Shown here: positions 28,871 through 38,713 of the stretch, piece by piece | Position numbering within the stretch: position 1 is the first letter of the stretch | Layout of the letters: the number at the start of each line of letters is the position of its first letter | NCBI RefSeq assembly: GCF_024211255.1 | Contig: NZ_JAMLDY010000002.1 | Coordinates: 186,001 to 250,000 of the forward strand | Source: Sphingomonas liriopis | GTDB lineage: Bacteria > Pseudomonadota > Alphaproteobacteria > Sphingomonadales > Sphingomonadaceae | Direction: 5' to 3' | Length of the DNA stretch: 64,000 bases | Notes under the pieces: model-generated | What the model saw: only the letters and a program-made list of their open reading frames with translations | Database searches by the model: none | What the model was told of the DNA's origin: nothing | Translations under genes and position numbers: made by a program

Positions 28871-29875
28871 TCACAGGCCGTGATAGGCGCGATACCAGTC
28901 CACGAAGCGCGGCACGCCGACGTCGATCGACGTGGTCGGCCGATAGCCCAGATCGCGGGCGATTGCATCGATGTCGGCCGCCGTCCGCACCACGTCGCCG
29001 GGCTGGATCGGCAGATAGTTGCGTACCGCCGGCCGGCCGGTCGCCGCTTCCAGCAGATCGATCACGCGCCCGAGCGGTTCCGACCGGTTGTTGCCGATAT
29101 TGTAGAGCCGGTGCGGCGAGACGCTGCCGCCCGCTTTCTCCGCGCCGTCGTCGGGGGGCGGATTGTCATGCGCCGCGACGACGCCCGCGACGATGTCGTT
29201 TATGAAGGTGAAGTCGCGCTCCATCCGGCCATGGTTGAACACCGGGATCGGCTCGCCGGCGAACATCGCACGCGTGAAGATCCACAGCATCATGTCCGGC
29301 CGTCCCCACGGGCCATAGACGGTGAAGAAGCGCAGGCCCGTCAGCGGCAGGCGATAGAGGTGCGCATAGCTTTCGCTCATCACCTCGTTGGCGCGCTTGG
29401 TCGCAGCGTAGAGCGACACCGGTCGATCGACGCGATCCTCGACGCGGAACGGCACCGAGGTGTTGCCGCCATAGACCGACGACGAGGAAGCATAGACGCA
29501 ATGCGCCACCCGCCGCGCCCGCGCGAGTTCGAGGATGTTGAGGTGGCCGACGAGGTTCGACTGGCCATAGGCTTGCGGATTCTCGATCGAATAGCGCACC
29601 CCCGCCTGTGCGCCGAGATGGACGATGCGGTCGAAGTCGCGCCCCTCCAGCGCCGCGTGCAATGCGCCGGCATCGGCGAAATCGATGGGCAGGAAGGTGA
29701 AGCGATCGCCGTGCCGCTCGGTCAGCTGGGCGAGCCGCGCGTGCTTCAAAGCCGGGTCGTAATAGGCGTTGAGCGAATCGATCCCGATCACCCGCCTGCC
29801 CCGCGCGAGCAGCGCATCGGCGGTATGCATGCCGATGAAGCCCGCCGCGCCCGTCACCAATGTCGTCGGCATCAT
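28871..29875 (-). CDS. NAD-dependent nucleotide-sugar epimerase (UDP-glucuronate 4-epimerase-like)
   Basis: 334 aa extended SDR. The NAD motif VTGAAGFIGMHTADALL is at residues 6-22, DSLNAYYDPALK follows, and SSSSVYGG and the catalytic YAATKRANE (Tyr-x3-Lys) are intact. The segment LRFFTVYGPWGRPDM is characteristic of UDP-glucuronate 4-epimerases, though UDP-glucose/galactose use cannot be excluded. It starts 32 bp after the MFS transporter stop, on the same strand. It may thus be the last gene of the maltodextrin operon, feeding sugar into surface polysaccharide. Confidence 0.88.
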   Translation of the reverse strand: MMPTTLVTGAAGFIGMHTADALLARGRRVIGIDSLNAYYDPALKHARLAQLTERHGDRFTFLPIDFADAGALHAALEGRDFDRIVHLGAQAGVRYSIENPQAYGQSNLVGHLNILELARARRVAHCVYASSSSVYGGNTSVPFRVEDRVDRPVSLYAATKRANEVMSESYAHLYRLPLTGLRFFTVYGPWGRPDMMLWIFTRAMFAGEPIPVFNHGRMERDFTFINDIVAGVVAAHDNPPPDDGAEKAGGSVSPHRLYNIGNNRSEPLGRVIDLLEAATGRPAVRNYLPIQPGDVVRTAADIDAIARDLGYRPTTSIDVGVPRFVDWYRAYHGL

Positions 29876-29907
29876 CGCATGTCCCGGCGGTTGCTCTCCG
29901 CCGTTCT

Positions 29908-31419
29908 CTAGGCGCTGGCGTCCGGCTTGGCGATCACCCGCGTCATCGCCACCGCGGCGAGCAGCAGCGCGCCGGCGGCGAAGGCCAGCGTCCAGATCGG
30001 CGCGGTCGGAAAGAAATGCTTGGTGATCGACCCCATCACCGTCGCCACCAGCAGCTGCGGCACGACGACGAAGACGTTGAACAGGCCCATGTAGATACCG
30101 AGCTTGCGTTGCGGCAGGCTGGAGGCGAGGATCGCGTACGGCATGGCGAGGATCGACGCCCAAGCGATGCCGATGCCGACCTCGCTGGCGAGCAGCCATT
30201 TGGGATCGGTGACGACGAAGAAGCTCGCGAACCCGGCCGCGCCGCAGAGCAGGCCGACGATATGCGTCTTCGCCTGCCCGATCCGTTTCGCCAGCAGCGG
30301 CAGCAGCGTGAGGGCCGCCAATGCGGCGACGCCGTTGTAGGTCGCGAACAGCACGTCGACCCAATTGCCCGCCTGCTGGTAGAGCGGGCTTTGCGCATCG
30401 GGCGCGGCGTAGAAGGCGCCGGCGACGATCGGCGTGGTGTTGATCCACATGATGAAGAGCGCCGACCAGCTGAAGAACTGCGCGACCGCGAGCCGCTTCA
30501 TCAACGGCGGCATGCCGCCGAAATCGCCGACGATGTGGCCGAGCATCCCTGCCGGGCTGCCGCTGCGCGCCCGCGCGATCGCGACGATGCTGGCAAGCCC
30601 GTAGCCGACGAGGAGGGCACCGAGCAGGTATACCTCCTTCTCCAGCCCCAGCGCAGCGACTGCGGCGATCACGACGATACCCGCACCGATCCAGACGAGG
30701 CTGCTCGTATAGCTCCGCGCGGCAAGGACGCGCATGGTGTGGCCGTGGTCCTCGTCGGCGGCACCGTGGAACGCCGCCATCTCGTCGGGTGAATATTCGC
30801 GCGTCGTCAGCACCGTCCACAGCACCGCGAGGAACAAGGCCGCGCCGCCGAACCAGAAGGCAAAGCGCACCGTATCGGGGATGCCGCCGCCGCTCGCGAC
30901 GTTCGATACGCCGAGATGTTCGAGCAGCCACGGAAAGATCGACCCGAACACCGCGCCCGCGCCGATGAAGGCGGTCTGCACCGCATAGCCCGCGGCATGC
31001 TGGTCCTTGTCGAGCATGTCGCCGACGAAGGCGCGGAACGGCTCCATCGACACGTTGAGCGAGGCGTCGAGCACCCACAAGAGCATCGCCGCCATCAGCA
31101 GCCCCGGGCTTTCCGGCATCAGCAGCAGCGCGATCGCCGCGAGCACCGATCCGGCGAGGAAATACGGCCGTCGCCGCCCAAGCCGGCCGAGCCAGGTTCG
31201 GTCGCTCATGTGGCCGATGATCGGCTGTACCAGCAGCCCGGTCAGCGGTGCTGCCACCCACAGGGCGGGCAGATCGTCGAGGCTGGTGCCGAGCGACTGG
31301 AAGATGCGGCTCATATTGGCGTTCTGCAGCGCGAAGCCGATCTGGATGCCGAAGAAGCCGAACGAGATGTTCCATAGCCCCGCCCAGCTCTGCCGCGGGC
31401 GGGTGGTGGCGGTCGTCAT
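29908..31419 (-). CDS. MFS sugar transporter (maltose/oligosaccharide type)
   Basis: 503 aa inner-membrane protein with about 12 hydrophobic segments. [20 protein letters not shown] and [18 protein letters not shown] are typical of the MFS/GPH-like maltose or sucrose transporters found in sphingomonad and Caulobacter carbohydrate loci. It overlaps the stop of the upstream halogenase gene by 4 bp (ATGA). Enclosed by two GH13 enzymes and a GH97 enzyme, it most likely imports maltose or short maltodextrins released in the periplasm. Confidence 0.9.
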   Translation of the reverse strand: MTTATTRPRQSWAGLWNISFGFFGIQIGFALQNANMSRIFQSLGTSLDDLPALWVAAPLTGLLVQPIIGHMSDRTWLGRLGRRRPYFLAGSVLAAIALLLMPESPGLLMAAMLLWVLDASLNVSMEPFRAFVGDMLDKDQHAAGYAVQTAFIGAGAVFGSIFPWLLEHLGVSNVASGGGIPDTVRFAFWFGGAALFLAVLWTVLTTREYSPDEMAAFHGAADEDHGHTMRVLAARSYTSSLVWIGAGIVVIAAVAALGLEKEVYLLGALLVGYGLASIVAIARARSGSPAGMLGHIVGDFGGMPPLMKRLAVAQFFSWSALFIMWINTTPIVAGAFYAAPDAQSPLYQQAGNWVDVLFATYNGVAALAALTLLPLLAKRIGQAKTHIVGLLCGAAGFASFFVVTDPKWLLASEVGIGIAWASILAMPYAILASSLPQRKLGIYMGLFNVFVVVPQLLVATVMGSITKHFFPTAPIWTLAFAAGALLLAAVAMTRVIAKPDASA

Positions 31420-32897
31420 GGCATCCTCCGGGTGCGGTCTGGCGCCGCTTGATGGTCTGGGAAATTGAGCAGGCAGCCGTCGAGGAACACATCCACCGCG
31501 CCAAGATCGGCGACCGGCGGCGATGATCGTAGCCGGGCGGCGTCGGGGAAGTGGCCGTAGCCGGCGAACAGCACCTCCCACGACATCGGCGCGTAATAAC
31601 CGGCGAGGTCGCGCGCGGCGATCACCTCTGCGACGTCGCGGCCGGTGAACCAGGCGGTCATGATCGCCTTGAGATCGTCCGACAGATCGCCGTTCGCCGC
31701 ATTCTCCAGCCAGAAGGCGCCCCGGCGGCGGTTCAGCCGGTAGTGGGCGACGATATAGTCGCGTATGCCTTCGTAGCGGCGTGCGATCGCGGCGTTGAAG
31801 GTGTCGCGCTCGCCCTTGCTTTGCGCGGCGATGAAGTCTTCTATCGTCGCCTGGACGATGTGGAGTGCGGTCGCTTCGAGCGGTTCGATGAAGCCCTGCG
31901 CCAATCCGATGGCGAGGCAGTTGGCGGTCCAGCTCGTTTCGACGCGGCCGACCTTCATCGTCAGGTGCCGCGCGGCGACGTCGGCGTCAAGCAGCCTCAA
32001 GTGGGCGCGCAGCTCGGTTTCGGCCGCGTCCGCCGACAGGTGGCGCGAGGAATAGACGTAGCCGTTGCCGGTGCGCGTGGTCAGCGGGATGTCCCACGCC
32101 CAGCCTGCCGACAGTGCGGTCGCCTTGGTCTGTACCGGCAGCGTCTCGCCGCGCGGCGTCGGCAGCACCACCGCCCGGTCGGCGAACAGATTGTTGGCGA
32201 AGGAACGGAACGGCACGCAAAGCGCACCTTGCGCGATCACCGAACGGAAGCCGCTGGCGTCGACGAACAGCTCGGCGGTGACAGCGTCGCCCGCGTCGAG
32301 CATCAGCCGCGCGACGTTGCCGTCATCGCCAACGACGACCTCAGTCACCCGCCGCGGCAGATGGCCGACACCGCGGGTGAGAGCGTGATCGCGCAGCACC
32401 GCTCCGACCTTGTGCGCGTCGAAGTGATAGCCGTAGCCGATGCGGAACGGGAAGTTCGCTGCCGCAAGCGGTGCCCTTCCCGCCGCGGCGAGTCGCGCAT
32501 TGAGAAAGAAGCGATCGGGATGCGCCCCCACGTCCGCGCCGAGCCGGCGCGCGCGCGTACTGGCGAAGAAGGCGCCCTGCGTGTGAAGGTCGATCTGGCC
32601 GGCGAAGGGGTGGAAATAGGACGGCGTATCGTCCGCCCAGCCGTGGAAGGCGATGCCGGCCTTGTAGGTCGCGTCCGCCGCCGGCATCCAGTCCGCCTCG
32701 GCGATGCCGAGCGTGTCGAACAGCGCCTTTAGTTGCGGGGTGGAGCCCTCGCCGACGCCGACGATGCCGATCTCGGGGGACTCGATGACGGTGATGCGCG
32801 TGCTCGGCCACGCGCGCGCCATCAGGCACGCGGCCATCCAGCCGGCGGTGCCCCCGCCGAGGATCGCAATCGAGGCAGGAGGTGGCTGGGTCGTCAC
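31416..32897 (-). CDS. Flavin-dependent halogenase (tryptophan halogenase family), copy 1
   Basis: 493 aa. The FAD motif [12 protein letters not shown] is at residues 12-23, the catalytic-lysine position falls at Lys79 in [11 protein letters not shown], the family motif reads WAWDIP, and [13 protein letters not shown] carries the second conserved Glu. The Ser usually next to that Glu (as in PrnA) is Ala here. GTG is chosen as start because GGCGAGG precedes it closely and the upstream frame is only repeat DNA. It is translationally coupled to the MFS sugar transporter. Its substrate is unlikely to be free tryptophan given this context; possibly an envelope or sugar-linked molecule. Confidence 0.88.
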   Translation of the reverse strand: MTTQPPPASIAILGGGTAGWMAACLMARAWPSTRITVIESPEIGIVGVGEGSTPQLKALFDTLGIAEADWMPAADATYKAGIAFHGWADDTPSYFHPFAGQIDLHTQGAFFASTRARRLGADVGAHPDRFFLNARLAAAGRAPLAAANFPFRIGYGYHFDAHKVGAVLRDHALTRGVGHLPRRVTEVVVGDDGNVARLMLDAGDAVTAELFVDASGFRSVIAQGALCVPFRSFANNLFADRAVVLPTPRGETLPVQTKATALSAGWAWDIPLTTRTGNGYVYSSRHLSADAAETELRAHLRLLDADVAARHLTMKVGRVETSWTANCLAIGLAQGFIEPLEATALHIVQATIEDFIAAQSKGERDTFNAAIARRYEGIRDYIVAHYRLNRRRGAFWLENAANGDLSDDLKAIMTAWFTGRDVAEVIAARDLAGYYAPMSWEVLFAGYGHFPDAARLRSSPPVADLGAVDVFLDGCLLNFPDHQAAPDRTRRMP

Positions 32898-32914
32898 CCT
32901 CGCCACCCTCCCCT

Positions 32915-33010
32915 CGTCACCCCGGACTTGTTCCGGGGTCCACCCGTCCTCGTAACCAGCGGTCGGAGGATATGTGGCACCGTGGACCCCGGAACAAGTC
33001 CGGGGTGACG
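32915..33010. repeat. Palindromic repeat, family A, copy 4 (inside operon)
   Basis: Two ACCCCGGA/TCCGGGGT units flanking a gatatgtggcacc spacer, within the 140-bp gap between the GH97 gene and the halogenase gene of one operon. Here it is intra-operonic, not between operons, and could shape mRNA processing so that the distal genes are expressed differently. Confidence 0.85.
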
Positions 33011-33037
33011 CCGGGTGTGGGGCGACCTGCGGAACAC

Positions 33038-35131
33038 TTACCGCCGGCGCGCCTGGCCGGTGGCGGCGAAGCGGATCGCCTGGCCACCGCCGGGCGCCAG
33101 CGCCAGGCTGAGCGTATCGCCCTTCTTCACCACGCGCTTCTCGATCGCGATGGAATGGCGCGCCGACGTCCGGTAGTCCGCCCCCGCGCCATCGCGGTAG
33201 ACTTCGGCGGTGTAGCTGCGCCCGGCATCGAGGAAATCCAGCGCGACGTTGAGCGTCCGCGGTTCCTCGTTGGTGATGCTGCCGAGATACCAGTCGTCGC
33301 CGGCGCGGTCCTTGCGCGCCACGGTGACGTATTCGCCGACCTCGCCGTTGAGTACGCGCGTTTCCGACCAGTCGACCGGCACGTCGCGGATGAACTGGAA
33401 GGCGTTCATGTGCTTTGCGTAATTTTCCGGCGTGTCCGCGGCCATCTGCACCGGGGAGTAGATGACGACGTATAGCGCCAGCTGCTTCGCCTCGGTCGAC
33501 AGGATCGCGCTGCCGCCCTGCCCTTCGAGGCTCAGCACGCCGGGCGTGAAGTCCATCGGGCCGCCGAGCCACTGCGTGAAGAACATGTTGGCTTCGTGGT
33601 TGGGCGGGTTCTTGCCCGGCCAGCTGTTGTATTCCATGCCGCGTCCGCCCTCGCGCGCCAGCCAGTTGGGATAGGTACGGCGGAGGCCGGTGTCCTTGAC
33701 GGGTTCGTGGCTGTCGATGCCAACCTTGTACTTCGCCGCGGTCTGCACGACGCGGAGATAGTGGTTCACCATCCACTGGCCCTCGTGCCATTCGCGCTTC
33801 TTGGTGCCGTCGGCATCGACGCGCTCGATCTGGCCGGCGTCGGTGACATAACCGGTCTTGACCACCGGGATGCCGTGGTCGCGCGCGTAGCTGAACGCAC
33901 GATCGAGCTGGCTGTCGTAATGGCTCGCCGAGCCGCCGGTCTCGTTATGGCCGACGAGATGCACGCCCTTCGCCCTGGCGTAGCGGTAGAGTTCCGCCGC
34001 GTCGAAATCGGGGGTCGGCTGGTCGAACTGCATGGCGTTGCCGTTACCGAACCAGTCGCCGTCCCAGCCGACGTTCCACCCCTCGACCAGCACGCCGGGG
34101 ATGCGGTTGGCGGCGGCGAAGTCGATGTATTTCTTGACGTTGGCGGTGGTGGCGCCGTGGATCGGGCCGGTCGCCCAGCTCCAGTCGCCCTTGATCATGT
34201 TCCACCACACGCCGACGAACTTGGCGGGCTTGATCCAGCTGACGTCGCCCAATTTGTTGGGTTCGTTGAGGTTGAGCTCGAGGTGGCTCATGTACAGGCC
34301 GGGGGCGTCGTCGGACAGGATCACCGTCCGCCACGGCGAGGCGAAGGGCGCCATGCGCGTAACCTTGGGCGCGCCCGCGCCCGGGGTCAGCGAGGCCTTC
34401 AGCGTGTTGCCCTCGCTGCGCGCGAGGTTCATCGCGGCATAATCGACCAGCGCCGCTTCGTGCAGCGCGGCGTGGGTGCCGTCGGCGAGCTTGACCGTCA
34501 TCACCGTCTGCGCCGTGCTCACCGCATCGAGCGAGGTCTTGTTGTAGAGGTATTCCTCGCGGTTCCACTGGTACGCCGGCTTCCACCAGGCGGTGCCGTT
34601 CTGCGCGAAGGCGAATTCGGTCAGCTCGTCGCTGATGTTCGCCTGATGCAGATTGGGCTGATCGGGGAAATTGTAGCGGAAGCCGATGCCGTCGTCGAAG
34701 ATGCGGAAGACGACGTCCATTTCGCGCTTCAGGCCTGCCTTCTCGCGGAAGCGCAGCGTGAGTTCGTTGTGGCGGTCGCGGATCGTCTTCCATTCGCCGA
34801 ACGGCTGCGTCCAGCTGCTGTCGCTGCTGTCGGTCGACTTGCCGATCAGTTCGAGGTTGCGCTCGATCTTGGGCGCGTCGGTGAACATCACGCCGAGCTT
34901 GCCCGGGTTGAGGATCGCCTTGCCTTTGCGGGCCACCGCATAGGTCGGGCGGCCGTCGTTGTCGAAGGCGATGGTGACGACCAGCGACTTGTCGGGCGAG
35001 GTCGCCGTGGCGACCGGCTTGAACGCGGTGGTGGGGATTTGCGCGACCGCATTGGGATCGGTCTGCGCGTACCCAGCGGTCGCGACCAGTGCCAGCGCCA
35101 TCGCGGCGCCGATCCTGAAGTGTGTCATCAT
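33038..35131 (-). CDS. GH97 alpha-glucosidase (SusB-like), periplasmic
   Basis: 697 aa. A signal peptide (MMTHFRIGAAMALALVATAGYAQ, first 23 residues, cleaved after YAQ) directs it to the periplasm. GH97 features are an N-terminal beta-sandwich, a TIM barrel with VGHNETGG and DSHEPVKDTG, the NHEANMFFTQWLGGPMDFTPG segment, and a C-terminal beta domain. Glutamates in these motifs are the calcium ligands/acid-base of inverting GH97 enzymes. It overlaps the preceding alpha-glucosidase stop (ATGATGA). Together they hydrolyse maltodextrins to glucose. Two consecutive Met codons are possible starts. Confidence 0.93.
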   Translation of the reverse strand: MMTHFRIGAAMALALVATAGYAQTDPNAVAQIPTTAFKPVATATSPDKSLVVTIAFDNDGRPTYAVARKGKAILNPGKLGVMFTDAPKIERNLELIGKSTDSSDSSWTQPFGEWKTIRDRHNELTLRFREKAGLKREMDVVFRIFDDGIGFRYNFPDQPNLHQANISDELTEFAFAQNGTAWWKPAYQWNREEYLYNKTSLDAVSTAQTVMTVKLADGTHAALHEAALVDYAAMNLARSEGNTLKASLTPGAGAPKVTRMAPFASPWRTVILSDDAPGLYMSHLELNLNEPNKLGDVSWIKPAKFVGVWWNMIKGDWSWATGPIHGATTANVKKYIDFAAANRIPGVLVEGWNVGWDGDWFGNGNAMQFDQPTPDFDAAELYRYARAKGVHLVGHNETGGSASHYDSQLDRAFSYARDHGIPVVKTGYVTDAGQIERVDADGTKKREWHEGQWMVNHYLRVVQTAAKYKVGIDSHEPVKDTGLRRTYPNWLAREGGRGMEYNSWPGKNPPNHEANMFFTQWLGGPMDFTPGVLSLEGQGGSAILSTEAKQLALYVVIYSPVQMAADTPENYAKHMNAFQFIRDVPVDWSETRVLNGEVGEYVTVARKDRAGDDWYLGSITNEEPRTLNVALDFLDAGRSYTAEVYRDGAGADYRTSARHSIAIEKRVVKKGDTLSLALAPGGGQAIRFAATGQARRR

Positions 35132-36735
35132 GCCTCTCCCGTATGTTGCGCGATGAATGCGCCATATCCGTCGAAATGCCAGCCCTGCGTCGCGGTGCCG
35201 GCGACCGGCTGCCACGCATCGGGCTGGTCGGGCGCCCAGCGCTGCGGCTCGGGCGACAGGTTGAATACGCAGAGCAGGGTCTCGCCCCCCCCGCGCCGCT
35301 CGATCGCGAGCATCGCATCGTCCGCCGCGACGACGCGGATGTCGCCGGTGAGCAGCGCCGGGTGGCGCTTGCGCAAGCGGAGCACGTCGCGCGTCCAGTG
35401 GATCAGCGCGTGCGGGTCGGCTTCCTGGCGATCGACCGCGAGCGCGGCGTGATCGGCGCCGATCGGCAGCCACGGCTTGGCATCCGAGAAGCCGAGGTTG
35501 GGCGCATCGGCGACCCACGGCATCGGCGTGCGTGCGCCGTCGCGCGACAGCGTGCGCGGCCAGTTGGCGATCGCTTCGGGGTCCTGCAGGTCCTCGAACG
35601 CCACGTCGACCTGCGTCAGTCCCAGTTCCTCGCCGTAATAGAGGAAGATGTTGCCGCGGAGCGCGGCGAGCAGCAGCATCTTCATCCGCGCGAACGCCTC
35701 GCGCCGGTCCTCCGCGACCCAGCGCGAGATGGCGCGCGGCGCGTCGTGGTTCTCGAACGCCCAGCTCGGCCAGCCGACGCCGTCCTGCTCAGGCCATTTT
35801 TCGATCGCGTCGGCGACCACCGCCGGCGTCAGCTCGGGTGCGTAGAGGAAGTCGAAGCCATAGGCGCTGTTGAGGCGGCGCCCCTCGGCGGTGAACAGCT
35901 TCATCTCGCGGTCGCTGTCGGCACCGCCGACCTCCGCCACGGTGAAGCGCGCCTCGTAGCTGTCGAACAGCGCGCGGACTCGTTCGAGGAAGCCGGGGAT
36001 CGCGTCGTGGCTCTGGTTGTATTGGTGCAGCTGGAAATCGAACGGGCGGGTGCGGGGCACACCGTCGTCGAGCGGCGCGGGCGGGTTGTCGCGCAGATCG
36101 GGGTCGAACATCATGAAGTTGATCGCGTCGATGCGGAAGCCGTCGACGCCGCGCTCCAGCCAGAAGCGCGCGACGTCGAGGAACGCCTGCTGCACCGCTG
36201 GATGATGGCCGTTGACCTGCGGCTGCTCCTTCAGGAAATTGTGCATGTAATATTGGCCGCGGCGCGCGTCCCACGTCCAGGCCGGGCCGCCGAAGACCGA
36301 CTGCCAGTTGTTCGGTGGCGACCCTTCCGGCTTGGGATCGCGCCAGACGTACCAGTCGGCGCGCGGGTTGTCGCGGCTCGAGCGGCTTTCCTCGAACCAG
36401 GGGTGCCGGTCGCTGGTGTGCGCCCAGACCTGATCGACGATGACCTTGAGGCCGAGCGTATGCGCGCGGACGACCAGCGCGTCGAAATCGGCGAGCGTGC
36501 CGAAGATCGGATCGACGTCGCAATAATCGGATACGTCATAGCCGAAATCGGCCATCGGCGACGTGAAGAAGGGCGACAGCCAGATCGCCTCGACGCCCAG
36601 GCTGGCGACATGGTCGAGATGCGCGGTGATGCCGGCGAGGTCGCCGACGCCGTCGCCGTTCGAATCGGCGAAGCTGCGCGGGTAGATTTGGTAGATGGTC
36701 GCGCCGTGCCACCACGGGCGTTCGAGAGAGGTCAT
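35128..36735 (-). CDS. GH13 alpha-glucosidase (oligo-alpha-glucosidase type)
   Basis: 535 aa, no signal peptide, so cytoplasmic. The TIM-barrel catalytic residues are in GFRIDAINF (nucleophile Asp), TVAEVGG (acid Glu) and FENHD (transition-state Asp), with YQIYPRSFADSNGDGVGDL at the start typical of GH13 subfamily 23-like alpha-glucosidases. It opens with MTSLERPWWHGATIYQ. Its ATG overlaps the stop of the amylase gene and its stop overlaps the GH97 start, so three hydrolases are translated in sequence. It would split imported maltose or isomaltose. Confidence 0.94.
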   Translation of the reverse strand: MTSLERPWWHGATIYQIYPRSFADSNGDGVGDLAGITAHLDHVASLGVEAIWLSPFFTSPMADFGYDVSDYCDVDPIFGTLADFDALVVRAHTLGLKVIVDQVWAHTSDRHPWFEESRSSRDNPRADWYVWRDPKPEGSPPNNWQSVFGGPAWTWDARRGQYYMHNFLKEQPQVNGHHPAVQQAFLDVARFWLERGVDGFRIDAINFMMFDPDLRDNPPAPLDDGVPRTRPFDFQLHQYNQSHDAIPGFLERVRALFDSYEARFTVAEVGGADSDREMKLFTAEGRRLNSAYGFDFLYAPELTPAVVADAIEKWPEQDGVGWPSWAFENHDAPRAISRWVAEDRREAFARMKMLLLAALRGNIFLYYGEELGLTQVDVAFEDLQDPEAIANWPRTLSRDGARTPMPWVADAPNLGFSDAKPWLPIGADHAALAVDRQEADPHALIHWTRDVLRLRKRHPALLTGDIRVVAADDAMLAIERRGGGETLLCVFNLSPEPQRWAPDQPDAWQPVAGTATQGWHFDGYGAFIAQHTGEA

Positions 36736-38567
36736 TGCGTGGCCTTGAGTGCGCAGACGGCATAGCCGAGGGGAGGAAGCGTGATCGTCAGGCTGCCCGG
36801 TGCGGCGACCGCGCCGCAGCCGGTGCCGGCGAGCGTCGTCGCGGCGGTCGCGCCGACTCCGACCTCGACCTGCCGCGTCAGCGGCGCCGTTGAGGTGTTG
36901 AAGGCGAGGAGGATTTCCGCGCCGGTTGTCGGGTCGAAGCGCGAGATGGCGAGCAGGCCCGGTGTCTCTTCGCGCGCGCGCAGCTGTTGCCGACCGCGGG
37001 TCAGCGCCGGCGTCGCGGTGCGCAGCTTGGCCAGCATCGCAGTCTGTTTGAACAGCGGATTGTCCTGGCCGAAGTGCGCGGTCGCAGTGGTCGTGCTCGT
37101 GCCGAGCAGGCGGTTGTCGTTGTAGACCGCGACGCGGCTGGCGAACATGTCCTCGCGCGCGTCCTGATCGTTGCCGTCGCTGACGAAGCCCTGTTCGTCG
37201 CCCGAATAGATCGTCGGGACGCCACGCAGCGTCAGCAGCATTGCGTTGGACAGCATGACGCGCCGGAGGACCTCCGCGTCGCTGGCCTGCGGGAACGCCT
37301 TGCGCACGAAGGTGGCGAAGCGGCCGTCGTCGTGGTTGCCGGTGAAGGTCGGCAATTGCACCGCGGTGTCGAAGCCCTTCGCATACAGCGCGTCGCCGTC
37401 GAACAGCGCTTCAAACGCATCGGTGCCGCGCGTGCCGGCGACGGTTTCCACCACCGCCTGCCGGAACGAGAAGTCGAGCACCGCGGGCAGCTTGTCGACG
37501 ATCGTGTGCTGCGCGAGCACCGCGGGGCGGACGTCGTGGTCCGACACTTCGCCGAAGATGTGGAAGTTGGGGATACCCTTCGCCTTGGCGCGTGCTTCCA
37601 TCGCGGGGACGAACTGCGCCCAGAATGCCGGGTTGACGTGGCGGGCGGTGTCGATGCGGAAGCCGTCGACGCCGTAGCGGTCAATCCAGCCGCCGAAGAT
37701 GTCAATCATCCCGGCGACCACCTTCGGGTTCTCGGTCATCAGGTCGTCGAGGCCGACGAAGTCGCCCATCGTCGAGCTTTCGTTGCGATAGGTCGTGTCG
37801 CCGCGATTGTGGTAGAGCGTGACGTCGTTGAGCCATGCCGGCACCTTCACGTTCCGCTCGGCGGCGGGGACGAACGGGGTGTAGGCGTAGGCCGGGTCGG
37901 TGAGCCGCGCGAAATTCTCCGGCGTGCGGACGTCGTCGCCCGCGAACCCCGGGTTGATCGGCTTGCCGTTCACGCCGAGCTGGCGCTGATAGGGGTAATC
38001 GGCGCGCCTGCGATAGGGGCATTCCCGCTGGCCGACGCATTCGCGATACTGGATCACGTCGGCGGTGTGGTTGACGATGATGTCCATATAGACCTTCATC
38101 CCCCGCGCGTGCGCCGCCTTCACCAGCGCGTCGAAATCGGCGTTGGTGCCGAGGTGCGGATCGACTGACGTGAAGTCGGTGATCCAATAGCCGTGATAGC
38201 CCGCGGACAGCTGGCCGGGGCCGCCCTGCACCGGCTTGTTCCTGAAGATCGGCCCGACCCAGATCGCGGTCGCGCCGAGTGACTGGATATAGTCGAGGCG
38301 CTGCGTCAGCCCCTTCAGGTCGCCGCCGTGGTAGAAGCCCTTGGCGGTGGGATCGAAGCCGGTAACGCTGCGATCCCCCTTCAAACCGCCGTTGTCGTTG
38401 GCGGTGTCGCCGTTCTCGAAGCGATCGGGGAGCAGGAAATAGATCACCTCGTCCTGCGGCAGGCGCGCGCGATAATCCGCGGTTGCCGACATGGACTGGG
38501 CCGACGCGGCGGGGGCCGCGAGGAGCAGCGCCAGCGCGGTCGCGGTTCGTGTGGCGAGCTTCAGCAT
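36732..38567 (-). CDS. GH13 alpha-amylase, exported
   Basis: 611 aa. The signal peptide MLKLATRTATALALLLAAPA-ASAQ ends near residue 24. The barrel shows VYMDIIVNHTADV, GFRIDTARHV (Asp nucleophile), HIFGEVSD (Glu acid) and FTGNHDD, then a C-terminal beta domain. It is the first gene of the leftward maltodextrin operon and faces the LacI regulator across a 146-bp promoter region with a candidate operator. Likely acts in the periplasm on maltodextrins that enter through the TonB receptor. A GGGGGATGC ribosome site supports this start over a longer frame. Confidence 0.93.
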   Translation of the reverse strand: MLKLATRTATALALLLAAPAASAQSMSATADYRARLPQDEVIYFLLPDRFENGDTANDNGGLKGDRSVTGFDPTAKGFYHGGDLKGLTQRLDYIQSLGATAIWVGPIFRNKPVQGGPGQLSAGYHGYWITDFTSVDPHLGTNADFDALVKAAHARGMKVYMDIIVNHTADVIQYRECVGQRECPYRRRADYPYQRQLGVNGKPINPGFAGDDVRTPENFARLTDPAYAYTPFVPAAERNVKVPAWLNDVTLYHNRGDTTYRNESSTMGDFVGLDDLMTENPKVVAGMIDIFGGWIDRYGVDGFRIDTARHVNPAFWAQFVPAMEARAKAKGIPNFHIFGEVSDHDVRPAVLAQHTIVDKLPAVLDFSFRQAVVETVAGTRGTDAFEALFDGDALYAKGFDTAVQLPTFTGNHDDGRFATFVRKAFPQASDAEVLRRVMLSNAMLLTLRGVPTIYSGDEQGFVSDGNDQDAREDMFASRVAVYNDNRLLGTSTTTATAHFGQDNPLFKQTAMLAKLRTATPALTRGRQQLRAREETPGLLAISRFDPTTGAEILLAFNTSTAPLTRQVEVGVGATAATTLAGTGCGAVAAPGSLTITLPPLGYAVCALKATQ

Positions 38568-38658
38568 GCATCCCCCGGGGTGTCGCGCGTCCGATCCTTC
38601 GCCGGCCGCGTCCGAGCCGCCGTTGTGCGGGCGCGGGACCGCCAAGCCAAGGATAGGG

Positions 38659-38670
38659 CATACGTATTCA
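38659..38670. promoter_or_regulatory. Candidate LacI-family operator, amylase operon
   Basis: CATACGTATTCA with a central CpG in the symmetric core ATACGTAT, 43 bp before the lacI start and 91 bp before the amylase start. The identical 12-mer occurs at 44474-44485 upstream of the TonB receptor. LacI-type operators have a central CG pair, so both are likely bound by the adjacent regulator. Confidence 0.55.
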
Positions 38671-38713
38671 AACGCGCTATCGCCCCGGCCCGGGCTGCGG
38701 TAAAGCTCTGCCG

